DNA from: Rubrobacter taiwanensis
GTDB lineage: Bacteria; Actinomycetota; Rubrobacteria; Rubrobacterales; Rubrobacteraceae
Direction of reading: 5' to 3'
Assembly: GCF_004337705.1 (NCBI RefSeq)
Contig: NZ_SKBU01000001.1
Location: 62,001-126,000, forward strand
Length of the DNA stretch: 64,000 nt
In this document: positions 28,523 through 36,558 of the stretch, one piece after another
Position numbering within the stretch: the first letter of the stretch is position 1
How the letters are laid out: every line of letters starts with the position of its first letter
Translations under genes and position numbers: made by a program
The notes under the pieces: model-generated
Database searches by the model: none
What the model was told of the DNA's origin: nothing
The model's input: the letters and a program-made list of their open reading frames with translations, nothing else

Positions 28523-30049
28523 GTGTCAGAGACGAAGCAAGCTCTGAAGGAGTACCGGAACTACATAGGCGGAGAGTGGGTCGCCGCGAGCAGCGGCGAG
28601 ACCTACGAGCTGGCCAACGCGGGGAGGACCGACGAGGCCATCGCTCGCGTGCCGGTCTCTACCGCCGAGGACGTCGACCGGGCCGTACAGGCGGCCCACG
28701 CGGCGTTCCGGGAGTGGAAGCAGGTCCCGGCCCCGGAGCGGATGGAGTACATCTACGGGCTGATGGAGGTCTGGAAGCGGCGCCGGGACGAGCTGGCCGA
28801 GGTGATGGTCCTGGAGATGGGCAAAGCCATCATCGAGGCCCGCAACGAGGTGGACCGGGCTCCCGGCGAGATGCGGTTCGTCGCCGGTGAGGCGTTGCGC
28901 ATCGACGGCCAGACGCTGCCCAGCGGGCGGCCGAAGGTCTTCGCCTACACGGAGCGCGAGCCGATCGGGGTCGTGGCCGCCATAACCCCCTGGAACTTCC
29001 CGGTGCTCTCGCCGCTGCGGAAGGTGATCCCGGCCCTCGTCTACGGCTGCACCGTGGTGCTCAAGCCCGCCTCGCAGTCGCCGCTGACCTCGGCCCTCAT
29101 CTTCGAGATGCTCCAGGAGGCCGGCCTCCCGGCCGGGGCTGCCAACCTGGTCATCGGGCGGGGCGGGGAGGTCGGCGACGCGCTCGTCACCCACCCCCTG
29201 GTGAGCGGTATAACGTTCACCGGCTCTACCGACGTGGGCCTCGGCATCTACGAGAAGACGACCAGGAACAACGCCAAGATACAGCTGGAGATGGGCGGCA
29301 AGAACGCCGCGGTCGTCGCGGGCTGCAACGACCTGAAGAGCGCCGCGGCGCAGATCGTGCCCGCAGCCTACGCGGCCACGGGCCAGCGCTGCACCTCCAT
29401 CAGCCGGGTGATCGTGCTGGAGGAGCACAAGGAGGAGCTGGAGGCGGCGCTCGTCGAAGAGGCCGGGAAGCTCAAGGTCGGCTACGGGCTCGACGAGGAG
29501 ACGACCATGGGCCCGCTCGTCAACCGCTCCCAGTTCGAGCGGTCCATGCACTACATCGACCGGGCGCAGCAGGACGGGGCCCGGCTCCTCACCGGGGGCA
29601 ACCGGATAGAAGGCGACGATCTGGACAGAGGCTACTACCTGGAGCCGACGATCCTCACCGACGTCAAGCCGGGGACGCCCGCCGCGCTGGACGAGATCTT
29701 CGGCCCGGTGCTCGTGGTGATCCCTGTGGAGAGCTTCGGGGAGGCTCTGGAGGTGAACAACGAGGTCCGCTACGGCCTCACCTCCGCCATCTTCACCGAC
29801 GACATGGACTGGGCGCGGGCCTACGTGAAGAGCTCCGAGGCCGGCATGGTGCACGTCAACAACGGGACTATCAGCGAGCCGCACATGCCGTTCGGAGGCG
29901 TGAAGCAGTCCGGTCGGGGAGCCTACGGCATCGGCTCGACGAATAAGGACTTCTACACCAACCTGAAGGTCGTCTACCACCAGCACGGCTACGACGAGGA
30001 CGACCTGCCGCCGGCTAACCGGATGGTCGCGGAGGAAGATCCGGCATGA
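28523..30049 (+). CDS. NAD(P)-dependent aldehyde dehydrogenase
   Basis: A 508-aa ALDH superfamily enzyme. AAITPWNFPVLSPLRKVIPALVYGCTVVLKPA is the cofactor-binding region, ITFTGSTDVG the Rossmann Gly-rich turn, QLEMGGKNAAVV contains the general base Glu, and GQRCTSISRVIV the catalytic Cys. It resembles semialdehyde dehydrogenases such as 2-oxoglutarate semialdehyde dehydrogenase, but the aldehyde is not fixed by sequence. GTG start with GAGGAGG upstream, 14 bp after the Ldh gene, and an ATGA overlap with the aldolase gene. Confidence 0.93.
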   Translation: MSETKQALKEYRNYIGGEWVAASSGETYELANAGRTDEAIARVPVSTAEDVDRAVQAAHAAFREWKQVPAPERMEYIYGLMEVWKRRRDELAEVMVLEMGKAIIEARNEVDRAPGEMRFVAGEALRIDGQTLPSGRPKVFAYTEREPIGVVAAITPWNFPVLSPLRKVIPALVYGCTVVLKPASQSPLTSALIFEMLQEAGLPAGAANLVIGRGGEVGDALVTHPLVSGITFTGSTDVGLGIYEKTTRNNAKIQLEMGGKNAAVVAGCNDLKSAAAQIVPAAYAATGQRCTSISRVIVLEEHKEELEAALVEEAGKLKVGYGLDEETTMGPLVNRSQFERSMHYIDRAQQDGARLLTGGNRIEGDDLDRGYYLEPTILTDVKPGTPAALDEIFGPVLVVIPVESFGEALEVNNEVRYGLTSAIFTDDMDWARAYVKSSEAGMVHVNNGTISEPHMPFGGVKQSGRGAYGIGSTNKDFYTNLKVVYHQHGYDEDDLPPANRMVAEEDPA

Positions 30050-30738
30050 ACAACCTCGGGTTCAGAATCTTCCCGCCCACGCGTGCGCCGGAAAAGTTAG
30101 TAGAGCTCTTCCGCGGGTTGCCGACGCCGAACATCAGCGACAACATGAACCGCCTCAACGGCGTGAGCGGCGAGATCCGGGCCATGCACGGCCCGGAGCA
30201 GTTGCTCGGGTCGGCGTTCACCGTGAGGACGCGGCCGGGGGACAACCTGCTCGTCCACAAGGCGCTGGACATGCTCGAGCCCGGCGACGCGCTCGTCATC
30301 GACGCCGGCGGGGAGACCACCAACGCCATCCTGGGCGAGATCATCATGCAGATGGCCATCGGGAGGGGCGCGGCGGGCATCGTGGTGGACGGGGCCATCC
30401 GGGACACGGACGCGTTCGCCGAGGCCCGGTTCCCCTGCTTCGCCCGGGGCTCGTCCCACCGGGGACCGTACAAAGACGGTCCGGGGGAGATCAACGTCCC
30501 CGCCGTCGTAGGCGGCGCGATCGTGAACCCCGGAGACATCGTGGTCGGGGACAGCGACGGCATAGTCTTCGTCCCGCAGGAGGTCGCGGAGGAGCTGGCG
30601 CAGCGGGTGCGCGAGACGAACGCCAAAGAGGAGGAGACGATGCGCCAGATCTCCGCGGGAAGCCTGGACCGCGGCTGGGTGGACCGGACACTGGAGCAGC
30701 GGGGATGCCAGTGGGTAGGTCCCGGAGGTCGGGCATGA
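30046..30738 (+). CDS. RraA-like/HMG-CHA aldolase family protein
   Basis: A 230-aa member of the RraA/4-hydroxy-4-methyl-2-oxoglutarate aldolase family. LPTPNISDNMNRL at the start, LLVHKALDMLEPGDALVIDAGGETTNAILGEI and GIVVDGAIRDTDAF carry the Gly-rich pyruvate site and the Arg-Asp metal motif of class II pyruvate aldolases, so it probably cleaves a 4-hydroxy-2-oxoacid to pyruvate plus a carbonyl product. RraA itself (RNase E inhibitor) is shorter and unlikely in this operon. Coupled by 4-bp overlaps to both neighbours. Confidence 0.87.
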   Translation: MNNLGFRIFPPTRAPEKLVELFRGLPTPNISDNMNRLNGVSGEIRAMHGPEQLLGSAFTVRTRPGDNLLVHKALDMLEPGDALVIDAGGETTNAILGEIIMQMAIGRGAAGIVVDGAIRDTDAFAEARFPCFARGSSHRGPYKDGPGEINVPAVVGGAIVNPGDIVVGDSDGIVFVPQEVAEELAQRVRETNAKEEETMRQISAGSLDRGWVDRTLEQRGCQWVGPGGRA

Positions 30739-31913
30739 GCTACCATCACCGCATCTTCGCCTGGGAGCTACCTTCACGCATCGAGTTCGGTATCGGGGCG
30801 GCCGCCAACCTCGCGGACCGCGTAAAGGAGTACGGCGCGGACCGCGTCCTCCTGGCCGCCGATCCCGGCCTCCCTGAGGCTGTTCTCAACAAGGTGACCA
30901 CTCCTCTGGACGAGGGGGGCGTATCCCGGGTGGTCTTCCGGGACATCGAGCCCGAGCCCGACGCCCGGGGGGTCGAAGCCGGCCTGGAGCTCGCCCGCTC
31001 CGAGGGGTGCGAGGTCGTCGTCGGGGTGGGCGGGGGCAGCACGCTGGACACGGCCAAGGCCATCGCCGTCATGCTGCGCAACGAGGGCCACATTCGCGAC
31101 TACGCCGGGCAGGACCTCATTCCCGAGCCGGGCGCGCCGGTCATAGCCATGCCGACCACGGCCGGGACCGGCAGCGAGGTGACCGTCTGGTCCGTGATCG
31201 CGGAGAAGGACAAGAAGAAAAAGTACGGCGTCGGCAGCCGGTACATGACGGCCAGCCTCGCCCTCTGCGATCCGGAGCTGACCGTGACCCTGCCGCCGCA
31301 CATCACGGCGGCCTCCGGCATCGACGCGCTGGCCCACGCCCTGGAGTCGTACGTGAACAAGGCCACGCAGCCCGTCTCGGAGGCGCTCTCGCTGCAGGCC
31401 ATGCAGCTGGTCGCGAAGTCCCTGCGCCTGGCGGTCGTCGACGGGGAGAACCTGGAGGCCCGGTCGGACATGCTGCTCGCCAGCCTGATTGCGGGGATGG
31501 CCTTCAACTCCACCCGGCTGGGCATCGCCCACGCCCTGGCCATGCCGCTCGGGGCCGGGTACAAGATACCTCACAGCACGATAATAGCCATACTGCTACC
31601 CGAGGTCATGCGGTTCAATCTGGTCGGCAACCTCGAAAAGTTCGTCCGGATAGCCGCGATTTTCGGCGAGAGGACGGAGGGAATGCCGGTCCGCGACGCC
31701 GCGGAGCTGTCCGTAGAGGCGATCCTGAAAGTGTACGAGGACATAGGCATCTCCGACGGGCTGGCCCGCTATGGCGTCCGCGAGGAGCACCTGCGCGGCT
31801 TGGCGGAGGCCGGGATAAAGACCGGCAACATACCGGTCAATCCGCGCAAACCGACGGTCGAGGATCTAATAGAGATCATGCGCAGGTCAATGGAGGCTCC
31901 GGTTGCCGTCTAG
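30735..31913 (+). CDS. Iron-containing alcohol dehydrogenase
   Basis: A 392-aa group III ADH with VVVGVGGGSTLDTAKAIA and TTAGTGSEVT (cofactor), and GIDALAHALESY, IAHALAMPLG and KIPHSTIIAILLPEV (metal ligands). Same length as the paralogue at 9036, which heads the other TRAP operon. ATG at 30735 with GGAGGT upstream overlaps the aldolase stop; the frame opens 10 codons earlier without a ribosome site. It likely handles the aldehyde or alcohol released by the upstream aldolase. Confidence 0.92.
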   Translation: MSYHHRIFAWELPSRIEFGIGAAANLADRVKEYGADRVLLAADPGLPEAVLNKVTTPLDEGGVSRVVFRDIEPEPDARGVEAGLELARSEGCEVVVGVGGGSTLDTAKAIAVMLRNEGHIRDYAGQDLIPEPGAPVIAMPTTAGTGSEVTVWSVIAEKDKKKKYGVGSRYMTASLALCDPELTVTLPPHITAASGIDALAHALESYVNKATQPVSEALSLQAMQLVAKSLRLAVVDGENLEARSDMLLASLIAGMAFNSTRLGIAHALAMPLGAGYKIPHSTIIAILLPEVMRFNLVGNLEKFVRIAAIFGERTEGMPVRDAAELSVEAILKVYEDIGISDGLARYGVREEHLRGLAEAGIKTGNIPVNPRKPTVEDLIEIMRRSMEAPVAV

Positions 31914-32054
31914 ACCCGCACGGCCTGAGATGCTTTAGTGTAAGCGGCGCCATGGGTGCCTGGTCCCCGCAACCTTGCGCATGATCTCATTCCGGTGGCG
32001 GGGCATACCGCCCCGGTCCTTTCCAGCCGGCTCAAAGCTGAAACGGAGGGGTGA

Positions 32055-33005
32055 ATGAAGAAGATTCTGGTCACCCGCGAGATCCCGGACGCCGGGATGG
32101 AGCTGCTGCAGGAGTTCGAGACGACCGTCCTCTCTGAGGAGCCTCCCGCAAGAGAGGAGCTGCTCGGGGCCGCAGAGGGAGCGAGCGGCGTCCTCTGTAC
32201 CCTCACCGAACAGATAGACGAGGAGTTCTTCGAGGCGGCCGGGGATAACCTGAAGGTCGTTGCCAACATGGCCGTCGGCTACGACAACATAGACCTCGAA
32301 GCCGCCGGGAGGCGCGGGGTGGTGGTCACGAACACTCCCGGCGTGCTGGACGAGACCACGGCTGACACCACCTTCATGCTGCTTCTGGCGGCGGCCCGCA
32401 GGCTGGGGGAGGCGGAGAGGATAGTAAGAGGTGGCAGGTGGAAGGCGTGGGGACCGAAGATGCTCCTGGGGCCGGACGTGTGGGGCAAGCGGCTCGGTAT
32501 CATCGGGATGGGCAGGATCGGGCGGGCCGTCGCCCGCAGGGCGCGGGGCTTCGGGATGCGTATCCTCTACCACAGCCGCTCCGCCAAGCCGCACGCCGAG
32601 AAGGAGTTCGGGGCGATCAGGCTGGATCTGGACCAGCTCCTGATCCACAGCGACTTCATCTCTATCCACACCCCGCTTACCCCGGAGACGCACCACCTCA
32701 TCGGAGAGCGCGAACTCAAGCTGATGAAGTCTACCGCCGTGCTGGTGAACACCTCCCGCGGCCCGGTGGTAGACGAGGCGGCTCTCGCAAAGGCACTCGC
32801 CGATAGGCATATCTTCGCCGCCGGGCTGGACGTATACGAGGAGGAGCCGAAAGTGCACCCCGGGCTGCTAGAGCTGGAGAATGTGGTGCTGGTGCCGCAT
32901 ATCGGCAGCGCCTCGTTCGAGACCCGGGACAAGATGGCGCGTATGGCGGCGGAGAACCTGCGGGCCGTGCTGGCGGGCGAGCGACCGCCCAACCCCGTCC
33001 GTTAG
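32055..33005 (+). CDS. D-isomer 2-hydroxyacid dehydrogenase (glyoxylate/hydroxypyruvate reductase type)
   Basis: A 316-aa NAD(P)-dependent reductase. The N-terminal catalytic lobe includes VANMAVGYDNID, the Rossmann fold has LGIIGMGRIGRAVARRARGFG, and the catalytic Arg, Glu and His are in VNTSRGPVVDEAAL, GLDVYEEEP and VLVPHIGSAS. These match D-glycerate dehydrogenase/glyoxylate reductases. ATG with GGAGGGG upstream. It follows the iron ADH by 141 bp, so it may have its own promoter but fits the same oxo/hydroxy-acid pathway. Confidence 0.92.
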   Translation: MKKILVTREIPDAGMELLQEFETTVLSEEPPAREELLGAAEGASGVLCTLTEQIDEEFFEAAGDNLKVVANMAVGYDNIDLEAAGRRGVVVTNTPGVLDETTADTTFMLLLAAARRLGEAERIVRGGRWKAWGPKMLLGPDVWGKRLGIIGMGRIGRAVARRARGFGMRILYHSRSAKPHAEKEFGAIRLDLDQLLIHSDFISIHTPLTPETHHLIGERELKLMKSTAVLVNTSRGPVVDEAALAKALADRHIFAAGLDVYEEEPKVHPGLLELENVVLVPHIGSASFETRDKMARMAAENLRAVLAGERPPNPVR

Positions 33006-33105
33006 GGAAGGGGAGGTGGATGAGCGGTGAAGAGAGATTGGCTCTCAACTCGGCAGGGGCAGAGTCTCGTTGCTCCACCGGAGCATTCAGCTTAGTAACA
33101 TAAGA

Positions 33106-33111
33106 TATAAT
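33106..33111 (+). promoter_or_regulatory. -10 box upstream of the UspA gene
   Basis: TATAAT lies 32 bases before the GTG start in an AT-rich stretch. No good -35 hexamer is seen at 16-18 bases. Confidence 0.45.
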
Positions 33112-33143
33112 TGGGTTGCTGAGAACGGGAAAGGACAGGAGAA

Positions 33144-33656
33144 GTGAGCATCTTTCCGACGAAGATCCTGCTGGCCACCGACGGTTCCAGGGACGCCGAG
33201 CTTGCCGCGGCGACCGCCGTTGACCTGGCCGGGAAGACCGGCTCGGAGCTGCACGTGGTCTTCGTCTTGCGCACCCGAGAGGCCTTCGAGTACGACGCCA
33301 TGGGCTTCACCATCGAAGAATCGCACGAGGAGGTCAAGCAGGAGGGCCAACGGTTGCTCGACGAGCAAGTAAGGAAGGTTGAGGAGATCGGAGGAACCGT
33401 CGCGGGCACCCACTTCAGAATGGGGCGACCGGACGAGAAGATCGTCGCCGTGGCGGAGGAGATCGGTGCCGGCCTGATAGTTATGGGAAGCCGGGGACTC
33501 GGAGGGATAAGGCGGGCGCTCATGGGCAGCGTCTCTGATTCTGTGGTCCGCCACGCCCACTGTCCCGTCCTGATCATACGCCCCGAGAAGGATGCCGGTA
33601 GCCGCGGACATTTCTGGCGGAAGGAGCCCTCAGAGCGGGCCGAAAGCTCCAGGTAA
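33144..33656 (+). CDS. Universal stress protein (UspA family)
   Basis: A 170-aa single-domain UspA-like protein. The ATP-binding signature G-2x-G-9x-G-S is present in GSRGLGGIRRALMGSVSDSVVRHAHCPVLIIR, and ILLATDGSRDAELAAATA is the N-terminal nucleotide loop. A 20-residue polar tail follows. The GTG start follows AGGAGA. Likely a cytosolic ATP-binding stress protein; its partner is unknown. Confidence 0.93.
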   Translation: MSIFPTKILLATDGSRDAELAAATAVDLAGKTGSELHVVFVLRTREAFEYDAMGFTIEESHEEVKQEGQRLLDEQVRKVEEIGGTVAGTHFRMGRPDEKIVAVAEEIGAGLIVMGSRGLGGIRRALMGSVSDSVVRHAHCPVLIIRPEKDAGSRGHFWRKEPSERAESSR

Positions 33657-33779
33657 ACCCCGTTCGGCACCGGAGAAGGCCGGCGGCGAAACCACTCATT
33701 TGGGCGATGCGCCGGGCTTTGCCGGGGGCATAATGCCACAAGGAGACGAGGGTTGTGAGTAGCAAGGGGGATTTCGCCC

Positions 33780-34136
33780 GTGTCGCCGCCAGAGCTTGCG
33801 CGCCTGGGTGTTGCGGTCACCGTCGGGGCCGCAGCGGGGATGCTCCTGGGAGCCCGCGTGGTAAAGACCTACGACTGGCGCACCGAATGGTCTATTCCCG
33901 CTCCCCTGCCCGTCGTATACGAAGCCATGACCTCGCGAAGCGCGGTGCGGCAATGGTGGCCTCCCATGGAGCCGGTGGACGATGGCGGAGGAGACCGGCT
34001 TCAGGCGGGCAGCGCCGTCTCCTTCCGAGTGCACCAGGCGCCGGAGGTCGCCCGCCTCGCTCCGCCGTTCCATATCCACTGCCTCTACACGGACGTGGAG
34101 CCCAAGCGCCGGCTGCGCGAGATCGGCGACTGCTAG
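33780..34136 (+). CDS. Truncated SRPBCC-like membrane-anchored protein
   Basis: A 118-aa product. One hydrophobic segment (LGVAVTVGAAAGMLLGA) precedes TYDWRTEWSIPAPLPVVYEAMTSRSAVRQWWPPME, which matches the start of an SRPBCC (START/polyketide cyclase-like) domain. The domain normally needs about 140 residues; the frame stops after 90, so the ligand-binding fold is incomplete. No continuation is seen in other frames. It may be a decaying gene. The GTG at 33780 has AAGGGGG upstream. Confidence 0.5.
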   Translation: MSPPELARLGVAVTVGAAAGMLLGARVVKTYDWRTEWSIPAPLPVVYEAMTSRSAVRQWWPPMEPVDDGGGDRLQAGSAVSFRVHQAPEVARLAPPFHIHCLYTDVEPKRRLREIGDC

Positions 34137-34241
34137 CGTAGCTGCATAATTTCCAAGAGTAGCATACCAGGTACTTGGGTGAATAGAGGGGACGCCGACT
34201 CGTCAAGAAGATGCACAGCCAAAAATAACTAATAAAAAGTA

Positions 34242-34270
34242 TTGACCGGTTACCATAACCAGTATATTAT
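34242..34270 (+). promoter_or_regulatory. Strong sigma-70-type promoter with operator-like palindrome
   Basis: TTGACC (34242-34247) and TATTAT (34265-34270) are exactly 17 bases apart, in an AT-rich patch. The spacer contains GGTTACCATAACC, a palindrome with 5-bp arms. The ATG at 34276 is five bases after the -10 box, so the transcript should be leaderless. Confidence 0.75.
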
Positions 34271-34275
34271 TTAAG

Positions 34276-34527
34276 ATGGTTAGAAGAGAGGGCTACGGCC
34301 CTCCGGAGAGTGAGGAGGACAAGGTGCACGAATACTTGGCCGGGCTCGAGGTATGGCGCCAGCACCGCGAGGATGTGCTCGGGGCGGTGGAGAACGCCCG
34401 GCTGGCGAGGGAGATCCGCCGCGGGCGGAGGGGAGCCGGCAGGGAGTGGCGGGTAAGACTTGGGGGATGGACCCTGCATCTGCGAAGGGTTCCGGAGTAT
34501 GAGGCGAGGCCAGCTGCGAAGAGCTGA
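34276..34527 (+). CDS. Small basic hypothetical protein, leaderless
   Basis: An 83-aa product with an acidic helical N-terminal half (SEEDKVHEYLAGLEVWRQHREDVLGAVENARLAREI) and an Arg-rich C-terminal half (RRGRRGAGREWRVRLGGWTLHLRR). No family recognised. The excellent promoter directly upstream makes it a convincing gene in spite of its size. The charge pattern would suit a nucleic acid- or membrane-associated protein, but this is speculation. The next gene has its own TATAAA box. Confidence 0.65.
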   Translation: MVRREGYGPPESEEDKVHEYLAGLEVWRQHREDVLGAVENARLAREIRRGRRGAGREWRVRLGGWTLHLRRVPEYEARPAAKS

Positions 34528-34586
34528 AGGCTAGAGCGGTCGTATAAAGTCGTGCATCTACACACTAGGAGGAGGAGATAGGCGCT

Positions 34587-35141
34587 GTGCAAAGGAATAA
34601 GGCCCCCGGCGAGCTGGAGTTGGTTCGCCGGTTCGTAAACACCCGGGACATAGAAGAAGGGAGCGAAGAGTTCGACAGCCCCGACTCCCTGGTCGCCTGG
34701 TTTGCCGGCATGGGTCTGCTCGGCGGTGAAGCTACCGCGGATCAGGAAGACCTGGAGCGCGCGCTCGCATTGCGAGAGGGGATACGCTCCCTGCTGCTGG
34801 CCAACAACGGCAAAGAGATCGAACCGGAGCGCATCCGGGAGCTTAATCGTGTAACCGGAAGCGTGTGTCTTACGGTCTGTTTCGATGACGGCGGCAGGGC
34901 AACACTCAAGCCCCAATCGTCTGGTGTGTCCGCAGCTCTCGGTCGTATCCTCGCCGCCGTGGTGCGGGCCACGGAGGAAGGAGGCTGGGGCAGGTTGAAG
35001 GTCTGTCCCAATGATGCCTGCCGGTGGGCCTTTTACGACCGTTCCAAGAACCGCTCCGGCAAATGGTGCACGATGGAGGTCTGCGGGAACCGCATGAAGG
35101 CCCGCGCTTTCAGGCAACGTCAGGCTTCTGGCAAAGGATAA
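34587..35141 (+). CDS. CGNR zinc-finger (ABATE domain) protein
   Basis: A 184-aa protein. The N-terminal ABATE domain (ELVRRFVNTRDIEEGSEEF...LALREGIRSLL) is followed by a C-terminal CGNR zinc finger: VCPNDACRWAFYDRSKNRSGKWCTMEVCGNRMKARAFRQR, with four Cys ligands and the family name motif. CGNR proteins are widespread in actinobacteria and thought to be DNA-binding regulators. GTG at 34587 follows AGGAGGAGGAG. A TATAAA at 34543-34548 may be its own -10. Its target is unknown; azlCD lies downstream. Confidence 0.9.
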   Translation: MQRNKAPGELELVRRFVNTRDIEEGSEEFDSPDSLVAWFAGMGLLGGEATADQEDLERALALREGIRSLLLANNGKEIEPERIRELNRVTGSVCLTVCFDDGGRATLKPQSSGVSAALGRILAAVVRATEEGGWGRLKVCPNDACRWAFYDRSKNRSGKWCTMEVCGNRMKARAFRQRQASGKG

Positions 35142-35228
35142 TCCGCCGGCGAATAAGCTTCCGGTGGATGCACTGGCTTCACCGGGCGTCATCATGCCGG
35201 CAAGCACCGATCCGGGAGAAGAGATCAC

Positions 35229-35949
35229 ATGACTGACAACTCCAGCGGACGCGAAGACCTGCGGCGATCCGGAGGAGAGGAGTGGGAGACCGGCTCCGAA
35301 TCGTACCTCGCCGGGGCTCGGGCGGCAATGCCTTTCGCCTTCGCCACTTTCGTGCTCGGCGTCTCCTTCGGAGTGCTCGCCCGCTCTTTAGGGTGGGGGG
35401 ACCGCCGTCCCGATCGTCTTTTCGGTGATCACGTTCTCCGGCTCGGCCCAGTTCGCGGTCGCTGCCGTCTTGGGAGGTGGGGGTGGAGCGCTCGCGGCGA
35501 TCATCGCCGCCGTACTGCTCAACGCTCGCTTCGGGCCTATGGGAGTGGCCATCGCTCCGTACCTCAAGGGCGGGCCTCTCCGGCGGGCTCTCGAGGGACA
35601 GGCCGTGGTGGATGCCTCTTGGGCGCTGGCCAGCCGGGGCGGTGGGCGTTTCGATCGCGAGTTCATGCTGGGCGCCACGGTCCCGCAGCTGGCCGCGTGG
35701 ATCGGCGGTACGGCCGTCGGCGTGCTGGGAGGCAACTTCATCGGGGACGCCGGGAAGCTGGGTCTGGACGTCATCTTCCCCGCCTTCTTCCTCGCTCTGC
35801 TCGCGGGTGAGCTCCGCAGCGCGCGGGCGAGGGCGGTGGCGCTCCTCGCGGTGGTACTGGCACTAGCCCTCGTGCCGTTCGCGCCCCCCGGCGTGCCGGT
35901 CATCGCCGCTTGCGCGGCGGCGCTCCTGGGCCTGAAGGGGTCGTCGTGA
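35229..35949 (+). pseudogene. azlC: AzlC branched-chain amino acid exporter, frameshifted
   Basis: AzlC is the large subunit of the AzlCD exporter for branched-chain amino acids. The first 57 codons (AMPFAFATFVLGVSFGVLARSLGWG) are in one frame; the rest (VFSVITFSGSAQFAVAAVLGG... to the TGA at 35947) is in the next. The switch is at a run of six G at 35395-35400. Removing one G restores SLGWG-TAVPIVFSVITFSG, normal for the family, and a full-length protein of about 239 aa. It may be a true mutation, a slippage/phase-variation site or a sequence error. It is coupled to azlD by GTGA. Confidence 0.8.
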
Positions 35950-36254
35950 CGGCGCTGTGGGTCGCCATCATCGCCGTCGCTTTGGCTAACGCCGCCATAA
36001 AGGCCGCGGGCCCGGTGATAGTTGGGGGCCAGGAGCTGCCCCCGCGCGCGGTCTCGGTTATAGCTTTGCTGGCGCCGGCGCTGCTGGCAGCCCTGGTTGT
36101 CACCGAGACCTTCGGCGAAGAACAGCACCTGGTGCTCGACGAGAGGGCCATCGGAGTGGCGGTCGCCGGACTCGCGCTCGCGTTGCGGGCACCGGTGCTG
36201 ATCGCAATCGCCCTCGCTGCCGTCGCTACCGCACTGACTCGGGCCTTCGTCTGA
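35946..36254 (+). CDS. azlD: AzlD family branched-chain amino acid transport protein
   Basis: A 102-aa, four-span protein of the AzlD family, the small partner of AzlC. ALANAAIKAAGPVIVGGQELPPRAVSVIALLAPALLAALVV is typical, with the conserved LPPR turn. GTG at 35946 overlaps the azlC stop. Its reading frame is intact, which argues that azlC damage is recent, reversible or an artefact. Confidence 0.85.
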   Translation: MTALWVAIIAVALANAAIKAAGPVIVGGQELPPRAVSVIALLAPALLAALVVTETFGEEQHLVLDERAIGVAVAGLALALRAPVLIAIALAAVATALTRAFV

Positions 36255-36463
36255 GCTTCTCTCTGCGGGCATTGCCGCCTGGTGGACTGCCGGTAGATCT
36301 CCTCCACGAGCGAGATCCGGTAGCCTTTCGGGTTCTCTTCTTTCAGCTTCCGGTACTCCCTGACGGCGGCGTTTAGCTCTCGGCCGTCGCCGGGCAGCGG
36401 CGATCTCACCAGCAACCGCTGCGTCTTGAAGCCCTCCGGGAAATCCTTGAGTATCGGTTTCAT
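36255..36463 (-). pseudogene. GNAT acetyltransferase 5' remnant
   Basis: The minus-strand frame begins MKPILKDFPEGFKTQRLLVRSPLPGDGRELNAAV, the first strand and helix of a RimJ/RimL-type GNAT protein. It then passes into EYRKLKEENPKGYRISLVEEIY and loses all resemblance; the frame simply continues antisense through azlD. The acetyl-CoA site is absent. Best read as a truncated gene. Confidence 0.45.
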
Positions 36464-36536
36464 GCAGACCAGTATAGCTACGCTACCGGGCGTAGCTCCG
36501 GCTGTTCAGCCCGGGGATGGGGTCCTCGCTGAAGCT

Positions 36537-36558
36537 TGAAACCTGAAGCCTGAAACCT
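36537..36558. repeat. Short direct repeat
   Basis: TGAAACCT occurs twice with GAAGCC between (36537-36544 and 36551-36558), touching the stop codon of the ABC ATPase gene. A small hairpin (AGCTACG ... CGTAGCT, from about 36475 to 36496) lies just upstream on the plus strand. No function is assigned. Confidence 0.35.

Noticed and set aside
36475-36496. Hairpin AGCTACG...CGTAGCT as a terminator
   Set aside because: The stem is 7 bp without a U-run on either strand, so it was not called a terminator.
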